A stretch of DNA of 64,000 nt from WHSV01 sp050693895 (lineage in GTDB: Bacteria; Actinomycetota; CADDZG01; WHSQ01): positions 1 to 64,000 of the forward strand of contig JBOGWS010000117.1 in NCBI GenBank assembly GCA_050693895.1. The letters run 5' to 3'. Below the pieces are notes generated by a model, which saw only the letters and a list, made by a program, of their open reading frames with translations, did not search any database and was not told the origin of the DNA. Shown here in pieces: positions 52,952-61,561 of the stretch. The first letter of the stretch is position 1. Every line of letters starts with the position of its first letter. The translations under genes were made by a program, and so were the position numbers.

Positions 52952-53862
52952 CGCGGCACTTCCATGGTGAAGGCGACCGTGCGGATTTCGCCGTCGGTCT
53001 TGAACTGCAGGAACAGGCGGTAGCGCCCCGCGCTCGGGAAGGTCGCGGCAAAGGAGACCTCATTGCCGTGACCGTGCTCTTCGTCCTCCGCTCGAGCTCG
53101 GTGATCTAGGGGGTGCACGTGCAGGTAGGCGAGATCTCCCTCCCGCAGCGCCACGAGGTGGCCCTTGGCACCGAGGTTATCCTCCAGGTTTTCGGCGGGT
53201 TGCCCGGCGCGGGACACCGCGAAGGTCAGCTCGCTCTCGCTGTTGGCCCTGGCGTTCTCGGCGCGCAGTTCGACGTGGTAGCCGCCGTCGAAGTCGGTGG
53301 TTGCGGGCTCGGGCAACGCTTCGGGCCGGAAGTCGCCCGGCACGAATAGATCGGTGGCGAGGGTGCGGCCGGTCCCGTCGATCGTGAAGTCTGCGTAGGC
53401 GCGGTAGACACCCGGCTCCGGCAGCGTCAGCTCGACCGACCAGGTTCCGTCGTCATCCTTGCGCGGGTGGACGTGCTCGTAGACCGCCGTGTCGCGCCGG
53501 ACCACGATGAGATGCAACTCCCGCTCGTGCTCGGGCTCGAACTCGTCGCGTACCGTTCGTCCCCGGTCGTCGGTGATCGCGAAGGAGAAGCGGGTTGACT
53601 CTCGGGGCTCGAAGAGGGTGCGTTGGGGCTTCAGGGTGTAGCCATCCTGACTGACGGCCAGCCCGCCGGCCGCGGGCCCCGCTTGGCCGCCCTCGTGCTC
53701 GGGGTCGTCGACGGTGTCGCGGTGGCCTGCATCGTCGCCCGTATGGGACACGGCGATCTCCTCGGGGTCGGTTGGGTCGAGTGCCGCGCCGGCCAGCGCG
53801 GCGCCGCCGAAGGTGAGGCCCAGCACCAGCGCGAACGCGGTCAGCCTTGCGGGGGCGTTCAT
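52948..53862 (-). CDS. Exported protein of unknown function in the copper operon
   Basis: 304 residues. An N-terminal hydrophobic stretch ending AGAALAGAALDP looks like a signal peptide. Two repeated units follow, each ending in a tyrosine/histidine motif: TAVYEHVHPRKDDDG and DLAYLHVHPLDHRA, with H-rich stretches (GHGNE, HTGDD) that could bind metal. The last segment, FPSAGRYRLFLQFKTDG, resembles other actinobacterial proteins next to copper ATPases, from memory. The function is not established; periplasmic copper binding is a guess from context. The stop overlaps the copA start. Confidence 0.7.
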   Translation of the reverse strand: MNAPARLTAFALVLGLTFGGAALAGAALDPTDPEEIAVSHTGDDAGHRDTVDDPEHEGGQAGPAAGGLAVSQDGYTLKPQRTLFEPRESTRFSFAITDDRGRTVRDEFEPEHERELHLIVVRRDTAVYEHVHPRKDDDGTWSVELTLPEPGVYRAYADFTIDGTGRTLATDLFVPGDFRPEALPEPATTDFDGGYHVELRAENARANSESELTFAVSRAGQPAENLEDNLGAKGHLVALREGDLAYLHVHPLDHRARAEDEEHGHGNEVSFAATFPSAGRYRLFLQFKTDGEIRTVAFTMEVPR

Positions 53863-53884
53863 CGCGTGAATCGCACCGGGACGG

Positions 53885-54097
53885 TCACGAGGTCACCAGA
53901 TAGCCTGCCTCGGCGACGGCGACGCGGACGGCCTCGTCGTCGATGTCCTCGCCCGCGACCACGACTCTGCCGGTGTTGTGGTCGGCATGCACGGACGTTA
54001 CGCCGGCCACCTCCTCGACCTCCTCGCGGACGGACAGTTCGCAATGTCCGCAGGTCATGCCCTGGACGTTGTAGGTCTTTTCGGTTGTCGTGCTCAT
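53885..54097 (-). CDS. copZ: Copper chaperone, CopZ-like
   Basis: A 70-residue HMA-domain protein with GMTCGHC (C16, C19). It would carry Cu(I) to the ATPases. The start at 54097 is chosen because the longer open frame upstream belongs to the end of copB and is not coding; the ribosome site is weak. It lies 31 nt after copB and 22 nt before the exported protein. Confidence 0.88.
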   Translation of the reverse strand: MSTTTEKTYNVQGMTCGHCELSVREEVEEVAGVTSVHADHNTGRVVVAGEDIDDEAVRVAVAEAGYLVTS

Positions 54098-54128
54098 GAT
54101 CTGGCTCTTTTCTGATAGAGGGCGGGTA

Positions 54129-56270
54129 CTAGGCTGTTGCGGGGCGTGGCTCGAGCGTCCGCTCGCCGTCAACCGGGGCCCGGCCCAGTTGCAGGCGGCG
54201 GAGCAGTTGGGCGTTGAGCGCGACCACGATCGTCGACACACTCATGAGGATCGCCGCCGCTGCTGGAGCAAGGCTGACGCCGGCCCACGCCAGAACCCCT
54301 GCGGCCAGGGGAATGGCAAAGAGGTTGTATCCCGTGGCCCAAACGAGGTTCTGCACCATCTTGCGGTAGCTCGCGCGCGACAGGCGGATGACGTCGACAA
54401 CGGCACGGGGGTCGTCCGACGCAAGCACGACTCCGGCCGACTCGATGGCCACGTCGGTGCCGGCACCGATCGCAATGCCCACGTCCGCTCGCGCCAGGGC
54501 CGGAGCGTCGTTTACTCCATCGCCGACCATCGCAACCTTGAGACCGCGCTCCTGCAGGTCGGCTACGGCCGAGTCCTTGTCCTCGGGCAGCACCTCTGCA
54601 TAGATCTCGTCGATTCCGAGCTCGGCCGCCACCGCGTCGGCAACCTGCCGTGCATCGCCGGTGATCATGGCGACCTTCAGGCCGATGCCATGCAGTTCGT
54701 CCACCGCCAGCTTGGACTCGGGTCGCACGGCGTCCTCGAGCTCGAGCGCGCCGATCACCCTGGACTCCCTGACGACGTAGAGGATGGCGCCGCCGCGCTG
54801 CTTCCAGGCCACGATCTTGTCCTCGAGCTCTCGAGGAACGTCGAGCGACCGCTCCCTCAAGAGACCTGGACCGCCCACCGCGACGAAGCTGCCCTCGACC
54901 GTCGCTTCGACTCCTCGTCCGGTCATCGACCTGAAGTCGGTGGCGGTCGGGACGTCGCCGCGCTCTCGGGCCGCGGCCACGATCGCTCGCGCCAGGGGGT
55001 GCTCGCTGTCTGCTTCCACGGCCGCCGCTAGGGCGAGAAGGCCGTCCTCGGCGCCGTCGATGGCCGCGATATCGGTTACGGCGTGGTTGCCGGTGGTCAG
55101 CGTGCCCGTCTTGTCGAACAGCACCACGTCGATCCGTCGCATCCGCTCCAGCGAGAGCCGGTCCTTCACGAGAATCCCATTGCGCGCAGATAGCGCCGTC
55201 GAGATCGCGATCACAAGGGGGATCGCGAGGCCAAGCGCGTGCGGGCAGGCGATGACCAGCACGGTTACGGTGCGCTCGACAGCATTGGCCGGTTCGCCTA
55301 TCAACGACCAGGTAATGAAGGTAATGATGCCCGCGGACGTGGCGACGTAGAAGAGGAGCGCTGCGGCCCGATCAGCCAGAGCCTGTGCTCGGGACTTGGA
55401 TTCCTGCGCTTCCTCGACCAGGCGTCTGATCCCCGCCAGAGCGGTGTTCTCGCCGATGGCGTCGACCTCCACCCGGATCGCCGAGTCGGTGGCCACGGTC
55501 CCGGCGACAACGCGATCGCCCGGAGACTTCGACACCGGGCGCGACTCACCGGTGATCATCGACTCGTCGAACTCGGCGGCACCCTGGACGATGACGCCGT
55601 CGGCGGGAACGCGGGAGCCGGAGCGCACGAGGACCACGTCACCCTCACGAAGGTCGTCGATGGCGACCGTTTCGGTCTCGTCATCCACGACGCGTTCGGC
55701 GTCGTCCGGTAGCAACTCGGCGAGAGCCTCGAGCGCGCTACTCGCCTGCCCGATCGCCTTCATCTCCTGCCAGTGCCCCAGCAACATGATCGCGATAAGG
55801 GCCGCGAGCTCCCACCAGAAGTCGAGGTCGACGGCCCCCAGCTCGGTTGCCCAGCTTGCGATGAAAGCGACCGAGATGGCCAGTCCGATCAGCAGCATCA
55901 TGGCCGGCTGGCGCGCCCGGATCTCGTCGATGGCTCCGGTTAAGAAGGGCGCTCCTCCGTAGATGAAGATGACCGTTCCGAGCACGGGAGCGATCCACTC
56001 GCTGCCGGTAAACGTGGGGGCCGTGTAATCCAGGAGCATCTGGAACATGTCGCTGAAGTAGACGACGGGGACCGTGAGAAGGAGAGTGAGCCAGAACCTG
56101 CTCCGGAACATCTCCGCGTGTTCCGCGTGCCCACCGTGCCCACCGTGGTCGGCGTGCGAATCGCGTCCGTCGTGACCTCGCTCGGGTATTTGGGTCCTGT
56201 GAGCGTCGTGTGGCCTGCTCTGGGACGGAGAAACGGCGTGGTCCCTATCGTGATCCGTCTGCGACTGCAT
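54129..56270 (-). CDS. copB: P-type ATPase with CPH motif, CopB type
   Basis: A heavy-metal P-type ATPase with the membrane motif CPH at residues 342-344, as in CopB-type pumps usually linked to copper or silver export. D386 in DKTGT is phosphorylated. The N-terminus is histidine-rich (HADHGGHGGHAEHAE) in place of an HMA domain, which fits the type. The start at 56270 follows AGGGGAGG 5 nt upstream and gives 713 residues; an earlier start would cross the operator. A CsoR-type operator lies upstream at 56307-56328. Confidence 0.92.
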   Translation of the reverse strand: MQSQTDHDRDHAVSPSQSRPHDAHRTQIPERGHDGRDSHADHGGHGGHAEHAEMFRSRFWLTLLLTVPVVYFSDMFQMLLDYTAPTFTGSEWIAPVLGTVIFIYGGAPFLTGAIDEIRARQPAMMLLIGLAISVAFIASWATELGAVDLDFWWELAALIAIMLLGHWQEMKAIGQASSALEALAELLPDDAERVVDDETETVAIDDLREGDVVLVRSGSRVPADGVIVQGAAEFDESMITGESRPVSKSPGDRVVAGTVATDSAIRVEVDAIGENTALAGIRRLVEEAQESKSRAQALADRAAALLFYVATSAGIITFITWSLIGEPANAVERTVTVLVIACPHALGLAIPLVIAISTALSARNGILVKDRLSLERMRRIDVVLFDKTGTLTTGNHAVTDIAAIDGAEDGLLALAAAVEADSEHPLARAIVAAARERGDVPTATDFRSMTGRGVEATVEGSFVAVGGPGLLRERSLDVPRELEDKIVAWKQRGGAILYVVRESRVIGALELEDAVRPESKLAVDELHGIGLKVAMITGDARQVADAVAAELGIDEIYAEVLPEDKDSAVADLQERGLKVAMVGDGVNDAPALARADVGIAIGAGTDVAIESAGVVLASDDPRAVVDVIRLSRASYRKMVQNLVWATGYNLFAIPLAAGVLAWAGVSLAPAAAAILMSVSTIVVALNAQLLRRLQLGRAPVDGERTLEPRPATA

Positions 56271-56306
56271 GAGGCCTCCCCTCTCATCTGCTTGCGAGTC
56301 TGCGAA

Positions 56307-56328
56307 GGTATACCCCCCTAGGGTATCC
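56307..56328. promoter_or_regulatory. CsoR-type operator at the copB promoter
   Basis: On the minus strand the sequence reads GGATACCC-TA-GGGGGGTATACC in parts; GATACC and the G run with TAT match the other operator at 56659-56677. A TTGACG -35 element lies just before it and TATACC sits where a -10 would be, so the operator overlaps the promoter core. The form is close to known CsoR sites (ATACCC..GGGGGTAT). Confidence 0.7.
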
Positions 56329-56362
56329 GTCAACCGACGCGGTGAACGGATGAAGGGTCGGC

Positions 56363-56638
56363 TCAGGACTTGACCAGACGAGCGATTGCTGCGGTTGCTT
56401 CGGCCACCATGTCGCCGTTTCCTGTGGTGCTCTTCCCCTCCACGACGCAGTGCCGGATGTGATCGTCCAGCAGGGCAAGGGCCACCTGCTTGAGAGCGCT
56501 GTTGACCGACGAGATCTGCGTGAGGATGTCGATGCAGTACTTGTCGTTGTCGACCATTCGCTGGAGGCCACGGACCTGGCCCTCGATGCGCCGCAGGCGC
56601 AGCAGGTAGTCGTCTTTGTCGTCGTAGTAACCGCGCAT
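56363..56638 (-). CDS. csoR: CsoR-family copper-sensing repressor
   Basis: A 91-residue all-helical DUF156 protein. The Cu(I) ligands C35, H60 and C64 have the same spacing as Cys36, His61 and Cys65 of M. tuberculosis CsoR. It binds operators when copper-free and lets go when Cu(I) binds. AAAGGAG lies 4-5 nt before the ATG. Operators occur upstream of this gene and between it and copB, so it probably controls itself and the pump genes. Confidence 0.92.
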   Translation of the reverse strand: MRGYYDDKDDYLLRLRRIEGQVRGLQRMVDNDKYCIDILTQISSVNSALKQVALALLDDHIRHCVVEGKSTTGNGDMVAEATAAIARLVKS

Positions 56639-56658
56639 GGGGGCTCCTTTAATCGTAC

Positions 56659-56677
56659 GATACCCCCCGATGGTATC
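56659..56677. promoter_or_regulatory. CsoR-type operator upstream of csoR
   Basis: GATACC (56659-56664) and GGTATC (56672-56677) are perfect inverted arms around CCCCGAT. It lies 20 nt before csoR and shares the GATACC and C/G-run pattern with the copB operator. The gap between cpfC and csoR is only 57 nt, so this site probably also covers the csoR promoter. Confidence 0.7.
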
Positions 56678-56695
56678 AGGTCCGGCCCCAGAACC

Positions 56696-57763
56696 CTAAT
56701 TCCCACCCGCTGCGGTGGGGCGAACGGGGGCCGGGCAGCAGTTCGACCCGCAGATGTCGTGGCTCGGCCCACACTCACCCAATGCCGTGCGCTCCGGACT
56801 CGCGGACATTCGTTCGACGATGAGGTCTCTGATCATCCTGATGTAGCGGGGGTGCACCCCCACCGTCTCGGCTCGGACCATGTTCATGCCCAGGCGAGCC
56901 GCCGTTTCGGCGGCCTGGACGTCCAGGTCGAAGCGCACCTCGAGATGGTCCGACACGAAGCCCACCGGCACGACCACGAGATCGTCGACGCCTGCGGAGT
57001 GGAGCTTCTCGACGTGATCGACGATGTCGGGCTCCAACCAGGGAACCTGGGGTGGGCCGCTGCGACTCTGCCACACGAGGTTCCAATCGTGGTCGTCCTC
57101 CAGACGTTCGACCACGACCCGGCACGTCTCAGATAGCTGCTGGGTGTAAGAGCTGGTATCTGCCATCCGCATCGGCACGCTGTGCGCCGTGAAAGCGAGA
57201 CGAGTAGCGGCTCGTCTGTCCGGCGGGATGGCCTCTAAAGCAAAGTTGACGTTCTCGACTTGGGGCTCGACGAACCCGGGATGGTTGTAGAACACGCGCA
57301 GCTTGTCGACCTTCGGTGCCCCGTCTCCAACGGTGGCCTGAGCGCGGGCGACGTCCTCTCGATACTGACGACACCCTGAGTACGAGCTGTACGCGCTCGT
57401 CACGAAGGCGACGGCGCGCTTCACACCGTCGTCCCGCATCCGAATCATGGTGTCGGCGAGCATCGGATGCCAGTTGCGGTTGCCCCAGTAAATGGGCAAG
57501 TCGGGCCCGCTGCTTCGGAGTTCCTCGCGCAATGCGCCGATGACCGCGCGGTTCTGAGAGTTGATCGGGCTGACTCCCCCGAAAAGTTGGTAGTGCGAGG
57601 ACACCTCCTCGAGGCGCGCGCGCGGCACTTCGCGTCCACGCGTGACGTTCTCCATAAACGGAAGGACGTCGTCGGGGCCCTCCGGACCACCGAAGCTCAG
57701 GTACAGAACCGCATCGTAGGTGCGCGCCGCGTCATCGTGCGCCCCGTAAGACCGCTGTGACAT
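56696..57763 (-). CDS. cpfC: Coproporphyrin III ferrochelatase
   Basis: Inserts Fe(II) into coproporphyrin III in the coproporphyrin-dependent heme pathway (older name hemH). The active-site H194 (FTAHSVPM) and E275 (GFVSDHLE) are present. Actinobacterial ferrochelatases often hold a [2Fe-2S] cluster; candidate ligands here are C131 (SGCRQ) and the C-terminal group C331, C338, C342/C343 in ECGPSHDICGSNCCP. Their spacing differs from that I remember for the mycobacterial enzyme, so the assignment is tentative. 355 residues. It is the last gene of the heme group and ends 57 nt before csoR. Confidence 0.93.
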   Translation of the reverse strand: MSQRSYGAHDDAARTYDAVLYLSFGGPEGPDDVLPFMENVTRGREVPRARLEEVSSHYQLFGGVSPINSQNRAVIGALREELRSSGPDLPIYWGNRNWHPMLADTMIRMRDDGVKRAVAFVTSAYSSYSGCRQYREDVARAQATVGDGAPKVDKLRVFYNHPGFVEPQVENVNFALEAIPPDRRAATRLAFTAHSVPMRMADTSSYTQQLSETCRVVVERLEDDHDWNLVWQSRSGPPQVPWLEPDIVDHVEKLHSAGVDDLVVVPVGFVSDHLEVRFDLDVQAAETAARLGMNMVRAETVGVHPRYIRMIRDLIVERMSASPERTALGECGPSHDICGSNCCPAPVRPTAAGGN

Positions 57764-57772
57764 CTCTAGTAC

Positions 57773-58441
57773 CTAGGGCAGGTCGTTGACGACCCCGGCG
57801 AGGTCCTTGCGAATGCCGGTGAAGAATGGTGTCTCGAGCTTCGTGTAACGGCGCGCTTCGGAGGCGCGCAGTCGTCGGAGTAGATCAACGATTCGATCGG
57901 GACTGTCGGCCTCGAAGCAGAGGATCCACTCGTAGTCGCCCAGACCGAACGCGCTCGTCGTGTTGGCCCACACGTCCGGGAACTCGCGCCCACCCGCACC
58001 GTGTTCGCCCAGCAACTTGCCGCGCTCGGCCGGGTCGAGCAGGTACCAGTCGGGCGTGCGGACGAACGGGTAGACGTTGAGGTACATCTTCGGCTCCTTG
58101 CCCTGCACGAACGCCGGAAGGTGATCGGGACTGAACTCGGCAGGGCGGACCAGCCCGAGAAACATCTCGCGCTGCCGGAGGACGCGGCCGAGTTGGGTGT
58201 GGCGGAAATCGACGAGCAAGTGTTGCAGGACCTCGGCATCGCGCGCCACCCAGAAGAACATCATGTCGGCCGTGGGGCTGAATCCAACGGTCGAGTACGC
58301 CCCGCGCGTCTCAACTCGGTCGGCATAGTCGTCGAGCAGTGCCTGCGCTTCCTTGGCGGCCGTTTGCCTATCGAGAGTCTGTGACAGCTCCGGGACGGCT
58401 CGAAAGACCGGGTAACTGGCAAAGATCGTTTCTTCGGTCAC
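57773..58441 (-). CDS. chdC: Coproheme decarboxylase (HemQ)
   Basis: Converts coproheme to heme b with peroxide in the last step of the coproporphyrin-dependent pathway. 222 residues of the chlorite-dismutase fold. The proximal heme ligand is H147 in GEHGAGGREFPDV; Y124 in LNVYPF lies 23 residues before, matching the Y135/H158 spacing of the corynebacterial enzyme. The GTG start follows AAGGAG. It lies between cgoX and cpfC in the heme operon. Confidence 0.93.
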   Translation of the reverse strand: MTEETIFASYPVFRAVPELSQTLDRQTAAKEAQALLDDYADRVETRGAYSTVGFSPTADMMFFWVARDAEVLQHLLVDFRHTQLGRVLRQREMFLGLVRPAEFSPDHLPAFVQGKEPKMYLNVYPFVRTPDWYLLDPAERGKLLGEHGAGGREFPDVWANTTSAFGLGDYEWILCFEADSPDRIVDLLRRLRASEARRYTKLETPFFTGIRKDLAGVVNDLP

Positions 58442-58472
58442 TCATCTACTCCTTCGGTCCGTCCCCCGCTGA

Positions 58473-59906
58473 TCAGGGTAGCGCGGCGGAATGCACTATC
58501 CGGTCGGCGGCGGCCTGGGCGCTCTTAACCGTGTCGGAGATGCCGGTGCCGCCGTACGCGGCTCCCGCCACCAGGATTCCGGGGGTACTGCGAAGGGCAC
58601 CCTCGATGCGCTCGATCCTGTCGAGGTGCCCCACGGCGTACTGCGGCAGAGCCCGAGGCCAACGAGTGATGTGGGCTCCCAGGGGGCGGGCACTGACATC
58701 GATTGCATCCGTGAGGTCGTCCAGCAGTGCGGTGAGAAGGCGGTCGTCGCTCAGGCCGGCCTCGGCGTCGCCCGCGGCGCGCCCGGCAAAGGCCTTGACC
58801 ACGATTCGGCCGTCCGGGGGGGCGAGGTGCGCCCACTTCTGCGAGAACCAGGTGGCCGCCGCGAGAGTGCGGCCCTCCCGGCTCGGCACGAGCAGCCCAC
58901 TGGCATCGCGAGGCACGTCGACCGAACCCGGGGGCCAGATGAAGCAGGCGGTGGCAACGCTCGCATAGTCGATCCCGGCCAGTTCGCCAGCCGCGAGGGG
59001 GTTGAGCTCGCCCAGGAGGTCGGACGCGACGAAGGCCGGGACGGCCAGCAGGAGCGCGTTGCCATCGATCGAGGAATCTCCCTGGAGCTGAACGCGGTAG
59101 CCGTCATCTCGCCGCTCGATCCTCCGGGCAATGGCCGAGGTTCGAATCTCGACGGTCTCTGTCGCGGTGTCGGCTCGGCGAGACCGCGGGCTGGCAAGGT
59201 CGTCGACCAGGGCCTCGATCAGGCTATTCATCCCGGAGCGCGGGGCCAGAAAGGGAGGCGACCCCCCCACCTTCATTCCCGCTTTCTTGGCCCTGGCCAG
59301 CCCCACCGTGACGCTGCGGTGCCTGCGAGCGAGCCCGTCTATCTGGGGCACCGCCGCCGCGAGGCTTATGTCGGATGCCCGGCCTGCGCGCGTGCCGGCG
59401 AGCAGGGGATCGACCAAGCGGTCCAGCACCTCGGATCCGAACCGGCGCCGGACGAAGTCGCCGATCGAGATGTCGGGGCCCACCAGGGGGCCGGGGAGAA
59501 CCAGGTCGGCGGCCGCGCGCGCGGCCCCCTTGGGACCGAGCAGGCCCGATCGCAGCGCGGCCAGCGGCGACGTGGGCATGCCGAAGACGAAGTCGGCCGG
59601 CGCGCGCCAGAGCTTGCCGTCGCTCCAGATGTGCGCTCCGAAAAGTGTGGGTGGGATCAGCTCGTCTCCCAGTCCCACCGCGGCTGCGAGTTTCTCGACA
59701 TGAGGTTCGCGCGCGACGAACGAGTCGGGGCCACTCTCGAACCGAACCCCATCGACTTTGGTCGTTGCGAACTTCCCTCCCGGGTGCTCGGCCTTCTCGA
59801 CAAACACGACGTCGGCGTGTCCTTTGAGTCGATGTGCCGCCGCGAGACCTGCGATACCGCCACCGACGACGACCACCTGCGTGCGCCTCGAACCCGAGCG
59901 AGTCAT
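58473..59906 (-). CDS. cgoX: Coproporphyrinogen III oxidase (CgoX; formerly HemY/HemG)
   Basis: An FAD enzyme that oxidises coproporphyrinogen III to coproporphyrin III. The Rossmann motif VVVVGGGIAGLAAAHRL is near residues 11-27. The end AGAAYGGTGISDTVKSA is the conserved FAD-contacting C-terminal segment. The start at 59906, with GGAGAG upstream, gives 477 residues; a longer frame into hemE is not real. ATGA overlap with the hemE stop. In this pathway the substrate is coproporphyrinogen, not protoporphyrinogen. Confidence 0.93.
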   Translation of the reverse strand: MTRSGSRRTQVVVVGGGIAGLAAAHRLKGHADVVFVEKAEHPGGKFATTKVDGVRFESGPDSFVAREPHVEKLAAAVGLGDELIPPTLFGAHIWSDGKLWRAPADFVFGMPTSPLAALRSGLLGPKGAARAAADLVLPGPLVGPDISIGDFVRRRFGSEVLDRLVDPLLAGTRAGRASDISLAAAVPQIDGLARRHRSVTVGLARAKKAGMKVGGSPPFLAPRSGMNSLIEALVDDLASPRSRRADTATETVEIRTSAIARRIERRDDGYRVQLQGDSSIDGNALLLAVPAFVASDLLGELNPLAAGELAGIDYASVATACFIWPPGSVDVPRDASGLLVPSREGRTLAAATWFSQKWAHLAPPDGRIVVKAFAGRAAGDAEAGLSDDRLLTALLDDLTDAIDVSARPLGAHITRWPRALPQYAVGHLDRIERIEGALRSTPGILVAGAAYGGTGISDTVKSAQAAADRIVHSAALP

Positions 59907-60955
59907 GCTCTCCAGCCGTGAACGAGGTCGACGAGACGCGCCAGGACGCCGGGGTCGGTGGACGGCAGCACGCCATGCCCGAGGTTGAAGACGTGAGCTC
60001 GGCCCCCGCCCCTCTCGAGAACCGAGCGGGCCTTGGCCTCGAGGACGTCCCAGGGCGCGAGAGCGAGCGCCGGATCGAGGTTGCCCTGAAGCGCCGTGAC
60101 GTTTACCGGCATCCGCGACCTGGCAGAATCCAAGTGCACGCGCCAGTCCACCCCCATGACATCCGGACCGGTTGCGGCCATGTCGGCGAGGATCTCGCCG
60201 GTCGTAACGCCAAACAGGATGCGCGGGACGTCGGTGTCCGAGAGACCCTTGAAGATTCTTGCGACCCACGGTGCGACGCGAGCGTTGTAATCGTCCGCGT
60301 CGAGCGCTCCCGCCCAGGAATCAAAAAGCTGCACCGCCGCTGCGCCGGCCGCGATCTGTGCCCGCAGGTAGCTGAGGATCGAATCCGCCAGCACGTCCAT
60401 CAGCCGGTTCCATGCGTCCGGTTGTGAGTGCATGAACGATTTGGTCTGAGCGTGGTCCTTGCTGGGCCGTCCCTCGACCATGTAGCTCGCGAGTGTGAAG
60501 GGGGCACCGCCGAAGCCGATCAGCGGAACCTTCAGCTCGTCGGTCAGGACCCTCACCGACTCGATGACGTGCGGTACGCCCTCTTCGGCCACGAGTGGGA
60601 CGAGCCGGTCAACGTCTTCGACGGAACGAATCGGGTTGCCGATGATCGGGCCGACGCCCTCTTTGATGTCGACGTCCACCCCCATCGCGAGAAGCGGGAC
60701 GACGATGTCTGAGAACAGAATCGCGGCGTCCACGCCGAGTCGGTCCACAGGTTGCAGCGTCACCTCCGCCGCAAGGTCGGGCGTCCGGCACAACTCGAGA
60801 ATCGAATGTTTCTGGCGCAGCTTGCGGTACTCGGCAAAGCTTCGTCCCGCCTGCCTCATGAACCAGACCGGCGTGTGATCGGTCGGCTCGCCCCTGCAAG
60901 CGCGGATGAAGTTCGAGTCGCGATGGTTCAAGAGGCTCCGATCAATCGTGTGCAT
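59903..60955 (-). CDS. hemE: Uroporphyrinogen decarboxylase
   Basis: Decarboxylates uroporphyrinogen III to coproporphyrinogen III. 350 residues with the N-terminal signature TPVWFMRQAGR (the arginines bind substrate acetates), LFSDIVVPLLAMG and the DWRVHLDSAR segment. It is the first gene of the heme operon in this stretch. A palindrome sits 20 nt upstream in the gap shared with the divergent mobA. Confidence 0.96.
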   Translation of the reverse strand: MHTIDRSLLNHRDSNFIRACRGEPTDHTPVWFMRQAGRSFAEYRKLRQKHSILELCRTPDLAAEVTLQPVDRLGVDAAILFSDIVVPLLAMGVDVDIKEGVGPIIGNPIRSVEDVDRLVPLVAEEGVPHVIESVRVLTDELKVPLIGFGGAPFTLASYMVEGRPSKDHAQTKSFMHSQPDAWNRLMDVLADSILSYLRAQIAAGAAAVQLFDSWAGALDADDYNARVAPWVARIFKGLSDTDVPRILFGVTTGEILADMAATGPDVMGVDWRVHLDSARSRMPVNVTALQGNLDPALALAPWDVLEAKARSVLERGGGRAHVFNLGHGVLPSTDPGVLARLVDLVHGWRA

Positions 60956-60973
60956 TCTGTGCGCGCATCCTAA

Positions 60974-60987
60974 GAGGCGTTCGCCTC
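60974..60987. promoter_or_regulatory. Short palindrome in the hemE/mobA divergent gap
   Basis: GAGGCG-TT-CGCCTC, 6-bp perfect arms, lies in a gap of about 45 nt between two divergent starts. It could be an operator, or it could form a short hairpin in the hemE leader. No regulator is implied by sequence alone. Confidence 0.35.
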
Positions 60988-61000
60988 ATATGGTGCGGTG

Positions 61001-61561
61001 ATGAGCTTCGACGCGGTGCTGCTGGCGGGAGGTAACGCTCGCAGGCTGGGGGGCGTGGACAAGGCGGACATCGAGATCGGAGGCGCAACTCTGCTCGACC
61101 GAGCGCTCGGTGCGGTCAAGGGGGCCGAGCGAGTCATCGGCGTTGGACCGCGTCGCTCGACTACGGTTCCCGTGCGGTGGACATCCGAGGTCCCCGCGGA
61201 AGGTGGACCGCTGCGCGCGACCGTCGCGGGTCTGGAGCTCGCCACGTCAGAAGTCGCGGTCGTCCTCGCGGTGGATTACCCGTTTGTCACATCCGAGGTT
61301 GTCGCCTCGCTTGTGCGCGCGGCTAGGGCGCGCGACGGGGCTGCGCTGGAGGACGCAACGGGCGAGATGCACTACGTGGTGGGCGCATACCGAACGGACG
61401 TGCTGCGCGCCGCCGTTGCCGCACAGCGCGGAGACGATTCATCGATGCGGTCTCTGTTCGTGGCTCTCGACGTCGCCCCCGTGCGAAACGAACGTGCCGC
61501 GCTTGACATCGACACGCCCGAGGATCTCGAGAGGGCGCGCGCCCACGCGTCGGAGCCCTAA
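61001..61561 (+). CDS. mobA: Molybdenum cofactor guanylyltransferase-like protein
   Basis: A 186-residue nucleotidyltransferase of the MobA/MobA-like NTP-transferase family. The nucleotide-binding motif LLAGGNARRLGGVDK is at the N-terminus and a VDYPF segment stands where the usual DMPF metal site is. It would attach GMP to molybdopterin, or a related role. A GTG start three bases upstream is equally possible. No other molybdenum genes are nearby. The stop overlaps the convergent gene by 4 nt (CTAA). Confidence 0.75.
   Translation: MSFDAVLLAGGNARRLGGVDKADIEIGGATLLDRALGAVKGAERVIGVGPRRSTTVPVRWTSEVPAEGGPLRATVAGLELATSEVAVVLAVDYPFVTSEVVASLVRAARARDGAALEDATGEMHYVVGAYRTDVLRAAVAAQRGDDSSMRSLFVALDVAPVRNERAALDIDTPEDLERARAHASEP

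Noticed and set aside
59907..60269. Long N-terminal extension of CgoX
   Set aside because: Lies inside hemE in another frame; the ATG at 59906 is followed by the FAD motif at the right distance.
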